This document shows, piece after piece, positions 35,179 through 47,600 of a stretch of DNA of 64,000 bases (its first letter is position 1; each line of letters opens with the position of its first letter). Source of the DNA: Torymus aiolomorphi (lineage: Eukaryota; Arthropoda; Insecta; Hymenoptera; Torymidae); assembly GCA_036365515.1 (NCBI GenBank), contig CM070873.1, positions 84,899,948 through 84,963,947 of the forward strand, in the 5' to 3' direction. The translations under genes and the position numbers were made by a program. Under the pieces are notes generated by a model. That model saw only the letters and a list, made by a program, of their open reading frames with translations. It did not search any database and was not told the origin of the DNA.

Positions 35179-35843
35179 ATGGAGAATTCATTGACGTTAA
35201 GTCTCTCCGGTAATTCATCAGTTCTCGAAGTACAGTATTTTCCACCTATTGAACTTTCAGTAAACAAAAATTACGTTCTCGGTTTAGTTGAACTTTTAAT
35301 CTTCAATTCCATACCAAATATCGATACAGGCAATAATAAGTTTTACGTGGGTAAAGAAGAGTTATTTTTACCAACTGGTAGTTACGAGATAGAGGTATAG
35401 CAAACTTTCTCCGTGAAACTTTAACACCCAAAGGTATTTCATTCAGTCTGAAGCCAAACAATAATATACTTCGCAGTGTTATTAAGTGTAGTCATTCTAT
35501 TGATTTTCGTCCTCAAGACTCTATTGGTCAACTACTTGGCTTCACCAAACGCGTTCTAGAAGCTAATTTCATACATAATTCAGATTTGCCTGTAACTATC
35601 CTCAAGATCAACGCGTTGCGAGTTGAGTGCAATATTACTTCAGGCGCATATATAAACGGCTCTAAGGTTCACACGATACACGAATTCTTTCCAGCAGTTC
35701 CGCCAGGATATAAGATCATTGAAGTACCCTCACAGGTCATTTACCTTCCAGTTACAGTTAAAAGCATAGATCACTTACAAATACGCATAGTCGATCAAGA
35801 CGGACGATTAGTTAATTTTCGAGGAGAAGTACAATACTTATGA
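35179..35843 (+). pseudogene. Minor capsid-like (probable jelly-roll) protein, one frameshift
   Basis: The first frame (35179-35400) starts MENSLTLSLSGNSSVLEVQY and ends at TAG. A one-base shift just before that stop opens the continuing frame ANFLRETLTPKGISFSLKP, which runs past GFTKRVLEANFIHNSD to TGA at 35841-35843. Position next to the capsid gene and beta-rich composition suggest the vertex (penton-like) protein; that is inference. The C-terminus was probably lost at the junction with the capsid fragment. Confidence 0.6.
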
Positions 35844-36492
35844 AGAATTTAAAATTGACCTCACAAAGATAGAGTGGTTGATGCCATACATATTTCTCTC
35901 CGATAAGCGAAAGATTCCTCTATTCAATTATATCGAGAAAAACAGACCTGTGGTTATGAGCTACCGCAGTTGGGAATTCTACGAATATCCCCTCCTTCCA
36001 TCTTCTCCGAAACACGTTTGGACTGTGAAGACATCCAATCAGTTGGAAAAACCACGCTTCATTATTATCGCTTTTCAAACGAATAGAAAATCTCGGAGGC
36101 AGGTAAACGCGAGTCAGTTCGATCATTGCCACGTAAGTAATGTTAAACTATTTTTAAATTCGCAATGTTACCCGTATGGAAATTTAAATTTAGATATAGA
36201 TCGTAACCAGTACGCTGTACTGTATGATATGTATGCAAATTTTCAGAGTGCTTATTATGAAAAAAATCCTGAACCTCTTTTGAATAAAGTAGATTTTATA
36301 AAATACTTACTTTTGATAGTGATCGATTGTTCCAAACAAAACAAATCTTTGAAAAACGCTCCCGTGGACGTGCGTTTAGAATTTGAATCGAGAAATAATT
36401 TTCCAGCTGGAACAGCCGCGTAGTGTCTCATTCTGCACGACCGTATCGTTCAGTATAGTCCCGTCAGTGGTGACGTGAAGAAGCTTGTGTAA
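35833..36492 (+). pseudogene. Capsid-like protein, middle and C-terminal part
   Basis: The frame starts inside the end of the previous gene (NTYEEFKIDLTKIEWLM) and continues with RPVVMSYRSWEFYEYP, VKTSNQLEKPRFIIIAFQT, NLNLDIDRNQYAVLYDMYA and NAPVDVRLEFESRNNFPAG. TAG at 36421-36423 interrupts it, and 23 more codons follow to TAA at 36490-36492. The N-terminal part is missing here but present inverted at 26306-26943. The ATG of copy 3 lies two bases after the stop. Confidence 0.68.
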
Positions 36493-36494
36493 AA

Positions 36495-37004
36495 ATGAAA
36501 TACATCGTCGATATGCAGGGCTTTAAACAGCCTGGTAATGATTTCGTTTTGAAAGAACTGGCAATAGTTCCGTTGGACGAAGACGCCCAACCTCTAATCT
36601 TTTTATTCAAGGAACCTTTTCCTTGGAAACGACTCACCGATAAGTATAAGGGAGAAAATATTTGGCTGAAGAAGTTCTATCACGGTATTTCTTGGAAGTT
36701 AGGTGACCGACCCTACACCGACATCGGAAGTGTTCTTCGAGAATGTCTGCATGATGCTAGTCAGATACTCGTTATGGGCTCCATCAAGAAAAAATGGCTC
36801 GAACGTTTCAAATTCAACGTTCACGATGTAACGGAGATGGGTTTTCCACCATTGGACATGATCAAACTTGTAACAGTTTGCCCAAACCACGAGGGCGCCT
36901 ACAAAACCAACTGTGCGCTTCATAATTTTAAACTTCTGAAAAAATTGTACGAAACGTGCGAGACGTCTATGGATTGGGAGTATATGCTTCATTCGTGTCC
37001 CTGA
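36495..37004 (+). CDS. Cassette gene family of unknown function, copy 3
   Basis: A single intronless frame of 169 residues. It opens MKYIVDMQGFKQPGNDFVLK with ELAIVPLDE, has the shared middle WLKKFYHGISWKLGD and KKKWLERFKF, then VCPNHEGAYKTNCALHNFKL. The tail after this block (in copies 1 and 2 an AxxLRxWLLE stretch) is shorter or altered here. Copies 1 and 2 carry an intron that this copy lacks. Function unknown. Confidence 0.65.
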   Translation: MKYIVDMQGFKQPGNDFVLKELAIVPLDEDAQPLIFLFKEPFPWKRLTDKYKGENIWLKKFYHGISWKLGDRPYTDIGSVLRECLHDASQILVMGSIKKKWLERFKFNVHDVTEMGFPPLDMIKLVTVCPNHEGAYKTNCALHNFKLLKKLYETCETSMDWEYMLHSCP

Positions 37005-37015
37005 CGTTGAACAAG

Positions 37016-37168
37016 ATGGGTCAAAACACAAGTTCAAGCGCTTATACTCCTCTTCTTGATTCTAAACAGGAGAAAAAGGAGGATTCGAAATGGAAGCAGT
37101 ATTCTCAAAAGTATTCCACGAATACCAATTCTTTACCCGAACGTGATAAGTATAAAAGATTAAAATAA
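37016..37168 (+). CDS. Small protein with N-myristoylation signal
   Basis: The ATG at 37016 opens MGQNTSSSAYTPLL, which fits the N-myristoyltransferase consensus (Gly2, Ser6 position, small residues after). The protein has about 50 residues and is Lys/Ser-rich (KQEKKEDSKWKQYSQKYS), ending KYKRLK. It starts 11 bp after the stop of copy 3. It could be a membrane-binding virion protein; no family recognised. The longer frame beginning at 36956 starts inside the previous gene and is less likely. Confidence 0.5.
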   Translation: MGQNTSSSAYTPLLDSKQEKKEDSKWKQYSQKYSTNTNSLPERDKYKRLK

Positions 37169-37610
37169 ATTGCGAGCGAACGCGTGCACTCTCGCAGTAT
37201 GCATGCGCACTCTCGCTGCTCGCGCTCTCGCTTTGAGCGTGCAGTTTTAAAAATTGTCGTGCGTGACCGTCAATTTTCGCTCGGGGAAAAATCATGACCG
37301 AAAATGGTAGGCTGGCTCACTGCACCAGAATGTCGGACGGGTGCTGGCTCAGTCGATTTTCGCTCGCTGAAAATCATGACCGAAAATGGTGGGCTGGTTC
37401 TGGCTCACTGCACCAAAATGTTGGACGGGTTCTGGCTCACTGAGCCAGAACCCGTCCAGCTTACCTACTTTTATTTTATACATTTGTAATAATTATAAAG
37501 TTGATAATTTTTCATTCTATCAATTATTATTTATAAAGTGTACAAAAACATTCCGTTTGAATGAACAAAATAAATTGTCGGTACGTTACCAACAGCGTGG
37601 AATGTATATA
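37169..37610. other. Spacer with short direct repeats
   Basis: Units of about 80-90 bp (ATCATGACCGAAAATGGTRG, CTGGCTCACTGCACCA) repeat at about 37262-37450. The run ends in a short palindrome (GGTTCTGGCTCACTGAGCCAGAACC). No gene seen; probably the right edge of the viral cassette. Confidence 0.55.
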
Positions 37611-39121
37611 CAGGGTGTGTCAAAAGTTCCGGGACGGCCAGTTATCTCAGCGGGAATGCATTTTCGGAAAAAATGTTTCATACAAAAGATGTAGGATTTT
37701 TCCCTGGCTATCTGATGGTGACCTTGAATTTGACCTTGGGCTTGACCTTCAAGGTAATTTGAAGGTCAAGTCGAATTTTTTAAATGGGAACTCTCCTTTT
37801 TTATTGCGCAAACCGAAAGAGGGAAAAATTCTCTTTCCAACGATATAAGACACATACGCGGTCAAATGTGATCTAGAGGTCGTTTCAAGGTCAAGTCGGT
37901 AAAATGAGGTCAAATTGATCTTGGGCAGTCCAAAGCATGGAAACTAAGGGCGTTGGGAAAAAACTTTCCATACGAAAATTTCCGCAAATCGAATGGAGCA
38001 TCTGATGGTGACCATGAATTTGACCTTGGTCTTGACTTTCAAGGTCATTTAAAGGTCAAGTCGAATTTTTTGAATGGGAACCCTCTTTTTGTTGCAGAAA
38101 TGCGGGAAAACTTACCTTTCCAGGGGTGTAAGATACATACGGGGTTAAAAGTGAGCCGAAGGTCATTTGAAGGTCAACGTTCTTATACTCCGATCATCTG
38201 GACACCCCATCGAATTTCGTGTATCAGGGCGTTAAAAAACATTTTTTGTGCAAACGTTTCTGGATCAAAACCCAGACCTGGGACCTGGCTAATCACCGCT
38301 GACCTTGGAACGACCTTGGGTCGACCCAACGGGGCAAACCGACCCCAGATACGGGTTCAGCGACCCCGAAAACCCATGGGTCCGTGGTTTCAAGCACCTT
38401 CTGCAATTCCTTCTGGTTTGACCTTGGAACGACCTTGGGTCGACCCAACGGGGCAAACCGACCCCAGATACGGGTTCAGCGACCCCGAAAACCCATGGGT
38501 CCGTGGTTTTAAGCACCTTCTGCAATTCCTTCTAGTTTGACCTTGGAACGACCTTGGGTCGATCCACCGGGGAAAACCGACCCCAGATACGGGTTCAGCG
38601 ACCCCGAAAACCCATGGGTCCGTGGCCCGCATTTCTGCAACAAAAAGAGGGTTCCCATTCCAAAAATTCGACTTGACATTCAAATGACCTTGAAGGTCAA
38701 GCCCAAGGTCAAATTCAAGGTCACCATCAGATGCTCCATTCGATTTGCGGAAACTTTCGTATGGAAAGTTTTTTCCCAACGCCCTTAGTTTCCATGCTAT
38801 GGACTGCCAAAGATCAATTTGACCTCATTTTACCGACTTGACCTTGAAACGACCTCTAGATCATATTTGACTCCGTATGTATCTTATATCGGTGGAAAGA
38901 GAATTTTTCCCTCTTTCGGTTTCCGCAATAAAAAAGGGGGCTTCCCATTTAAAAAATTCGACTTGACCTTCAAATGACCTTAAAGGTCAAGCCCAAGGTC
39001 AAATTCAAGGTCACCATCAGATAGCCAGGGAAAAATCCTACATCTTTTGTATGAAACATTTTTTCCGAAAATGCATTCCCGCTGAGATAACTGGCCGTCC
39101 CGGAACTTTTGACACACCCTG
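37611..39121. mobile_element. Fold-back element with TA duplication and 119-bp tandem core
   Basis: The ends are CAGGGTGTGTCAAAAGTTCC and its complement, flanked by TA (37609-37610, 39122-39123). Arms of about 0.6 kb are dense in AAGGTCA/TGACCTT words. The centre has almost three 119-bp tandem units starting at 38301, 38420 and 38539 (GACCTTGGAACGACC...). No transposase. Frames such as 37953-38540 and 38390-38779 follow the repeats and are not genes. It resembles insect TA-targeting MITEs. Confidence 0.82.
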
Positions 39122-39737
39122 TACATTAATATCTATAACTATATACATAGTCAGTTTTAGCGACTACTTATTCGAGCACATAATATAAACAAAACTTTTA
39201 GTTTTGCAGGGCGCGGTTCACTTCTGGGAAATGCTCGGGCGCATCACGGTGCGCGCGCTGTTGTTTTTCTGCGTGTCGTTTGACCGTGCGTTCAGTATCA
39301 GTCCAAACCCGGCACCAGCTGTTCACTTTATGTTCAGTCAGAGGTTTTACATCTGCACATGCATTTAGTTTTTCGTGATTTGACAATTTATCGTATCATG
39401 TGCATTCGTAATTAGTAAGGTGCTTTGCTGAAAATTGAACCGACGAAGAAAAAAAAATCAGTTAACCTACAAAGTGTGTAAACAATATTAGTGTGTTTTT
39501 TTGTGACTCTTAAGTAGTATTGTGTAAAAATTAGAGCGAACTTTACGTATTTTCAAATTACGTGCCGATTAATATTTATTTTAATATAAACTTGTTGCTG
39601 ACTCGATATCGATTATCGCTGTACAACAGCGATCAGAAACGTCAAGAAAAAGTGCTTCTAAAACCGGCCAATTTTCCCCTGGTTCTCTGAACGTACTCAG
39701 ATGCCATATTTTCACAGGTAATATAAACTTCATTTAA

Positions 39738-39942
39738 GGCCATGCGAGTCCCCATAGTTACCGACGATTGCAGGGACCCGTTTTTCTCATTCAATTTTAA
39801 ATTTTATAATAATATCGCTCTGGTACATTGTAGTTGACTATCAAATCTACGACGTATCAGATCGATATTTTCATAAAATTCAAAGTTGAATGAGAAAAAC
39901 AGGTCCCTGTAATCGTTGGTAATGGGTGGCACTCGCATGACC
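39738..39942. mobile_element. TTAA-flanked MITE (205 bp)
   Basis: The arms GGCCATGCGAGTCCCCATAG and complement, with further pairing of GCAGGGACC and GAGAAAAAC. TTAA on both sides (39734-39737, 39943-39946). It sits in the 5' intron of the DUF4806 gene. The rest of 39124-40147 shows no feature beyond a possible untranslated exon ending near 39718 at GTAATA. Confidence 0.8.
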
Positions 39943-40147
39943 TTAATAATCCTTTATCAATCTTATGACCAAGTAAAAGTTTTGTGCAATTGTTAACAAC
40001 TAACTTGAATGATAAACTTATATTTCTTCTGTTAGTTTTTAGGTTAAGTGATAAGTTTAAATTTATAATTGTTTGTAAAATTAATATTTATGAAGATATA
40101 ATATTTGTTTACCTAAAATAATTTATTAATAAAACTTTTAATTTCAG

Positions 40148-41666
40148 ATATGAATCCAGCCAAGTACAAATTCCAAATTTGCGAATTTGTAGGGTGCTAT
40201 AATACTAATGGAAAAACTGATATCGACATCGTACCATCTTCCTGGGTTTCATATGATAAAAACAAACAGATTTGTTCAACCAAGTACCCTGATCCACCAT
40301 ATACAAAGAAAGTAATTGATTATATTCATGTGCACATAAAGCACAACCTTGATCCGTTACCTATTTGGCCAACCTGGCCAATTTATCTAAAAGGCGGAGC
40401 AGGTAAGCTCATATATGTTAGGTTGTAACTTATGATTTTCCACACATTTAATTATTTTATATATAATTCACTCAATTTTTTTTAGATACCTATAAAAAAG
40501 CAGAGAAACGGCTCGGGCGATTGAAAGTAGAAGCACATGCTTACACAACAGACTGTGGTGACGAAGAAGACAAAGCTGCAAAACAAACTGAGTTGTTTGA
40601 GAAAGAAGAGCTTCAAGATATATTAAATATATCTAGCTCGAGCAATTATTCCACAGAAGTGGCTTCATCATCTGATCTTAGTGGCATAAGTACACGCAAA
40701 GTACAAACAACAAAGAAAAAGTTTGGTAGGTGTTTGTTGTGTATTTCAGTTAAGTCTCATGAAAACATATAACTAATTTTTTTATCCAAACTATATTATA
40801 ATTTTTTTTTAAATATAAAACAAATGAAAAAAAATCTTTTTTCATTTGGTTTTAGATTTGTTACCATTATCTTAATTATTTTTATTCCTTTTGTAGATAA
40901 AAATAAGACTGTCAAAAAGAAAAGTAAACGAGTTCTTACGCAAAAGTTACCAAAGAAAAAAGGACGCAATAATAAGGGAATCCAGTCGGACCAATCCAAA
41001 ATGACATTAGATGCAAATGTAAATAAGAATACTGGACTGAACATAAACACCGATAAGCAATGTGATACTGACACAGGTGAATTGATGTATTTCATATATT
41101 ATTATTGTTGTTGTTATTATTGTATATAATATTTATATAATATTTATCTTATATAATGTTTATTTGCTGTAGTAATGCCAATAGGACAAAATAGTAATTT
41201 GCCTTTGGAAAGTGTAGGTCTTAGGGATGCGCTTAGCCCTGTGAATGTGGATTTTGGAGTCAACGAACACTTTAAGGATATGGATTTTAATACAGTAGAT
41301 GATGAAACTCTGATTGGTAAATAAACTCTATTAGTGAAATATTATTATTTACATAATATATTTTTCATTAAACTTTATTAAATATTCCTTTCAGAATATG
41401 CAGATTTAACATCTAGACGTATGGACTCCTTAGATAAATTAGCAAAAAAACCCAATCCACTCAAAAGTATTCCAAGCGCTTCTGGCAATACTATTAATTT
41501 TTCTACAGGTGATGTTATTATTCGACTAATAGTATACATTGAAGTACTTGAATATAAGTCTATTATATTTATACTTCTAACTTATTTTTTTAGAAGGTAC
41601 AGCAATTCTTACAGTATTGACTAAATTAAGATTAGCTATAGAAGAGATGCAAAAGAATATCAAGGA
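40148..41666 (+). CDS. DUF4806 companion gene, N-terminal exons
   Basis: Six exons with GT/AG borders: 40148-40402, 40486-40725, 40897-41076, 41173-41316, 41395-41508 and 41594-41666. The N-terminal domain (ATG 40150) reads FVGCYNTNGKTDIDIVPSSW ... YPDPPYTKK, then KAEKRLGRLKVEAHAYTTD, a pattern common in insect DUF4806 proteins. The middle is Lys- and Ser-rich and probably disordered. The last exon ends IEEMQKNIKE at an insertion; the protein resumes in the same frame at 49431. Paired with the Tnp2 gene it is the second gene of the composite, analogous to TnpA; role inferred. Confidence 0.7.
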
Positions 41667-44600
41667 GCGCGGGAGCGCTCCGAAGGCAAGTTATAGAAGA
41701 GCCTTAGGACGACCGCGCTATCATATACATTGAAATGGGTGTCCGAAAAATTCAATGCGCCTATATACCTATTGTGTTAGTTTCAACTATATAACATATC
41801 CCTCTTAATCGAAAGCCATTTCATTGCTCTACTGAAATCGAAAGATTTTATTTAAAAATATTATCTCGTTCAAAAGATACAGACAACTGAATTATTTTAT
41901 GTTCGTTTTCCTTTCAGAATTTTCGTCTTTTTCTTCCGGCATCCGGTTTGCAGCTCTTACGACATTTCCGGTTGGCGTCTATACCTTACGCCTGTATATC
42001 TATATATAAACACACACATGACACATCTGGCCGGCCTAACCTTATGTGAATGTTATTGTGAGCCCTATGAGACCTTGTATACATGTAGTATAAAAAGTTA
42101 TAATCAACTCGTCAAGTTAATTTATGACATATTTATACATTAACAAATGTTATTTCGTGAGTTAGTTAATTTAATAATAAGTATGTAACGATCAGTGATG
42201 AGAATTCAAAAGAATTTTAATCTATTCTTCGTGTATCAATGGGGAAAATAATCAACGGGGAAAATAACTTTTATCAGATAAGTACTTACAGGCTAAATGT
42301 TAAATAGTTAAAAACATTTTATAAAAATTGATACTTTGTGTGATTTTTTATTTTTACAGATATTATACCAGAAGATTATTTGGAGTATTTTCAAGATATG
42401 GATGTATATATGTTATATAGAATTATATTAAAGAAAATAGTAAGAAATCATATAAGTAGTACTACTCAAGAATATAGTACTACTCAAGAAAGAAAAAAAA
42501 CCTAATCAATATTATTATGAAAGAGCAGAGAATTATTACTATTTACAGCACAATATTCTTCAAGATATCCTCAACATGAAAATTTTTCATACGACCAGAT
42601 TTAATTTTAGAAAAACAAAGATCTAAGATGTTTATAATTATTAGACAGTATTAGATTAAAAGTACGAAAAAGTATTTTGTTCTGAATTGAAGTAAGTTCT
42701 TAAAAAAATAGGAAAAGGAAATTGTGATTTTTGGTTATAGTTGCAAATTATATTGGCGACAAATAATGTAGTGATTATTAATTAAAAAATAATATCTAAT
42801 CAGTGTTTTGTGTACTAAATAAAATAAAATACCAATATGATGTGTTGCATGAACTGCATTCAAATATTATTGAAAATAAGTGTTTAAAAAGTGATATCGA
42901 CTCAGTGTTTTACGTAGTAAATACAAAACTGTTCTGGTGTGATGTGTTTAAAGTGCTTGTAATAAAATTTTAAACCTTTATTAAAAATGAGTTTCAAATG
43001 CTTTGAGGATAGAAAATGTGAGTATTAATAAATAACTATATTTTATGAGGTTCATATAAACTTCATAATAAGCTATGGCATACAAGAAAATATTGCTAAG
43101 TGATGCGTTATTTTAATACAAGAACAGATGTTTAGGAATAGAATTATATCAAAGAAGATAGTAAGAATATCGTACTACTCAAGAAAGAAAAATCAAATTA
43201 ATATTATTATGAAAGAGCAAAGAATACATACTATTTACAACACAATATTTTTCAAGTCGTTCTCTATGTATCCTCAACATGAAAATTTTTCATATGATCA
43301 GATTTAATTTTAGAAGAATATTATTAATTTTTTTTTGATAATTTACAGAAGTAATATAGAATATTTTAAATGAAGAAAATAAAAGAAGTGGATAAATAAG
43401 TGATTTTAAAATAAATTCATGTGTGTCATATAAACAGTATATTAGTGAATGAATATCTTCACAGGTTTTGTTTTGCAAGGAATAGATTGTGCAATATCAT
43501 GAATATAAGCAACATAACAGGACATGTTTGCGATATTTGCAAAACACTGCTGTGGATATTTGTCAAATCATTATGCATTACGGCCACCAAAAGATTATGT
43601 TCAAGTCTGTCAAAGTATATGCAACCTCCTGTAGTAAGTAGAGGCAGAAATACTGTGGCAGTTATCCCTCTAGCAAAGCATCGTTCTACTTTATGGTGAA
43701 TGTCAGTGTTAGTGAACTTATGCACAATAAAGAAGGAAGATGTAATAATCTTGGTTAAAAAATGTTTCCGGAAGAATACTTCAACTGTAAAAAAAGGATC
43801 ATCTAAAAAAATTTGTGAATCATTTGTGACAGCTGACGACATTTAAAATAAGAAGGATATCCACTTACTAAAAGCTGGAAATAGTGAGATGGAAGGTTTT
43901 TTATTAGAAGTGTTTAAATATACAGAACATAAATAATTAAAACAAAATGAGTTGTGTGATAAGTGAATTTTTAAGTAATTTATGGATACAGAATTAATAT
44001 GAGAAGAATCCCTAAGCAAGTTTATAGTGTGTGAGTGAAAATGAAACATCGCGTAATCTTGAAATCACTTAATATTGTGACATAAAACCTTGATGCTGTC
44101 CAGTGAACTTAATCTGTGGGCTTTTATATTAGTAAAATATATCAGTGAAATGTACGTTATTTTGTGTATTTTGATAAAAGTTTTGTAAAGTCGAAAGCAT
44201 AAATAATTAATATAAAAGGAGTGAATAAATAAGTCAATTTAAAAAATGCATTTTATATAAAATAAAAAATATGTTTACTGTGTGATCTATAATGTGGATG
44301 TAGGGTCTAAATGCAATTGAACCTGAAACACGAGTTTATTATATAGCAAACTGTTTAGGACGTATCTTCTATTCATACATAACTTTATCTTATTGTGCTA
44401 TTAAAGTTAGATTGTTATAATAAAATGCTGAACATATAGTACATATGAATTCGTTACAAATTTTAAGGCCACCAAAAGATTATGTTTAAGTCTGTCAAAG
44501 CACACACAGCCTCATGAAGTGGAAACCAAGAGAAATACTGTTGTAGATATTCCTTTAAAAGTAAGCTGTAGCGACTCAACCTAAGAAAGTTGGCCCGCCC

Positions 44601-47600
44601 AGGACATGTGAGTTTAGTTATAAGGAGGTTTTCTGTCGAATAATATAGAAGTACAAGAATCTTAATAAAAATATTACAATGTAATATTGTTATAGTATGT
44701 ACTAACCCAGATCCACCCAGACAGAAATAAATTATGCAGTTAATGTTAATAACTAAATATAATTTTTGTTTGCAATTTATAAATGCATGTTCTGGGACGC
44801 TAATACTTAATAAGTTTTTAAGAATTATTTGCTGTTAGAAACAGTTCTTTACAGTTATTTGTAGTTGTTTGCATGCTAACAAGAGTTATTTGCATTTTTA
44901 ATAAAAAAAAAATTGTATAGCAATTATTTGCATTTTCGTTGAAAAAAAAATTAATAACAGATAGGAATGATATTTATAATTAAATATTAATATTGTTGTA
45001 TAATTTATGCATTTTCATTGAAAAAAAAATCAATAACAGATTATATGAATGATTATTATTATTTATAATTAAATATTATTGTTGTATAATTTATTTGAAA
45101 AAAAATTAATAACAGATATGAATGATTATTATTTATAATTAAATATTAATATTGCTGTATAATTTATCTTCAAATATCGTCTATGATCGCTATATCACTA
45201 CATCTTTTAAAAACTTTTGCAAGCAATTAAAAATTATTTTCCAAAACTTTTACAGTCCTTTTATAAGAACTTTTGAAAATCGTAAAAATTTCTCTCAGAA
45301 ACCATAAGAATTACTTTCCGACATTTATGCAATGCTTTAAAATGATTTACGTTTTATTTATTATGAAAAGGAATTCTACGAATGAATAATAAATTTTTGT
45401 TTTTAATTCAATTTCTTTCTTGCGATACTGAAAGTCAAATATAAAGGAAATTGTAAAATCACTTAACGTACAGTCTTATACTTAACAAACATTGTTAAAT
45501 ATACTTTCACGATTAATAATTGTATTAACGTTTTATTTTATTAAAAGGGATTCTACCAATAAATAATAAATTTTTGTGTTTTCTATTTAACCTCCAGGCG
45601 GCCGGGGTGTCACCTTTTGGTGCCACCTCTTGGTTGATCGATATCTATGATCCTTTTAAAAAATTTTCTTCGGAAAATTTCTTCGAAGTATGACTCTTGG
45701 TATATGGTATATCTTCTTAAAGCCTGACTGCCTGGAGATTAACGAACCTTGTTTAATGTGTACTTTTACTCTTAAAAAGTTGTGAAATCTCCCTTAAAAA
45801 ATTTTTTACAAAGGTAAAAACTTAGGCAATTATATACACAATGTAATTATTATCCATCCCTGTCCCTCCCCTCTCTTGCTCGCTCTCACCCTCCTTCTCA
45901 GTGCTCCCTCAATATCTGTCACACTCCGTACGAAAAACTTTAATGAGAATCTAAATATTTTTTTAAACAATCAGGAAAACAAATAGTATAGTTATACAAC
46001 TTTCTACGAAAGTATAAAATAAGGCAAGTTATAAGTGTTTTCTGTATAATATGTAGAACTCTCCCTCCCTCCATCCCTCCGTCCCTCCCTCTTTCTCCAC
46101 CTTTCCCCATCTTCCTCTCTGACTCTTTCTCTCTCTTCCCCCTCTCCCTCTTTCTCTCTTTCTTACCCTCCCCTCTCTCTCTGCTTCTTTACAAAAGAAT
46201 ATCATAGTTTGAAACAAACACATGAACGAAGTGGAATCAATTAATATGTTGACAAGTACATTTTTGTAACATAACAATTATAGGAATTATGGAGTGATTT
46301 TTCTAACATAAAATCGTATAAGTACTTCTAAAAATAAACTCATGAAAGTGGTGGAATCAATTTTATGCAGGCAAGTACATTCTTATACTAAAGAGATCAT
46401 AATAATTTATAACAAACACATGAAATAAGTGGAATCAATTAAGTATAGTAGGCAAGTCAATTATTATAATAAAAAAAATATTTAAAAATAAAATTTGTTT
46501 AATATATTTACTATAAAAATTTGTATAAAAAAATAATTACATCTAACATAAAATATTACAAATACCAAAAAGTATAATTTTATAAATACGATAAACTATA
46601 ATTCAAACACAAAATGGTGAAACATTTTTGAGTAACCATTTTCTAAGTACAGATCATAAGTATTTTCTGACTAGCGTTAATCAGCGCGCTACGCGTGCCA
46701 GTGTTCGTCTTTTGTCTCGCTCTTTCCGAAATTCGAGCTGGACTCAATTATTCGATATCATTCGGGGACAGAATAGATTATCGATCGAATTCTCAAATTA
46801 TATAAGTGAAATTTTAGCTGTTTTTTTTTTTTTTTTATTTAAATACACATACTTGCCGGACGCGTCGTTTCGCAGTTCAAGCTGTTTATATACTGCATTA
46901 ATATATAATCGCTCGCGGAAAATAAAAAACGTACATCAGTAAATGTCAAATATCGGGTACCTGTTAGAAATTTTCATGTTTCAAAGGTGTAGAGCCTCAT
47001 GTTAGAAATGTTATAAATTTTCATGTTTCAAAGATATAGAGCCTCGTGGCAACGTAATTTCAGAATCATTAAAGGTTTACGCGCTAACATCCCTCTCAAC
47101 TTACTAATGTATAGTTATTGCCGCTAAGGTTCTCGTTTACACCGAATTTGAATTAATCGTTTACAGTTTCAGAAAACTAATAATGCCATGCAAATTTACA
47201 TTTACAATTTACAGTTCACCTAAAAACTGCGAAACGACGCGTCCGGCAAGTATGTGTATTTAAATAAAAAAAAAAAAAAAAAAAAAACAGCTAAAGTTCC
47301 ACTTATGTAATTTGAGAATTCGATCGATAATCTATTCTGTCCCCGAATGATATCGAATAATTGAGTCCAGCTCGAATTTCGGAAAGAGCGAGACAAAAGA
47401 CGAACACTGGCACGCGTAGCGCGCTGATTAACGCTAGTCAGAAAATACTTATGATCTGTACTTAGAAAATGGTTACTCAAAAATGTTTCACCATTTTGTG
47501 TTTGAATTATAGTTTATCGTATTTATAAAATTATACTTTTTGGTATTTGTAATATTTTATGTTAGATGTAATTATTTTTTTATACAAATTTTTATAGTAA

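Noticed and set aside
37953..38779. Long frames on both strands (195 and 129 codons)
   Set aside because: They follow inverted arms and 119-bp tandem units and have no independent protein homology.
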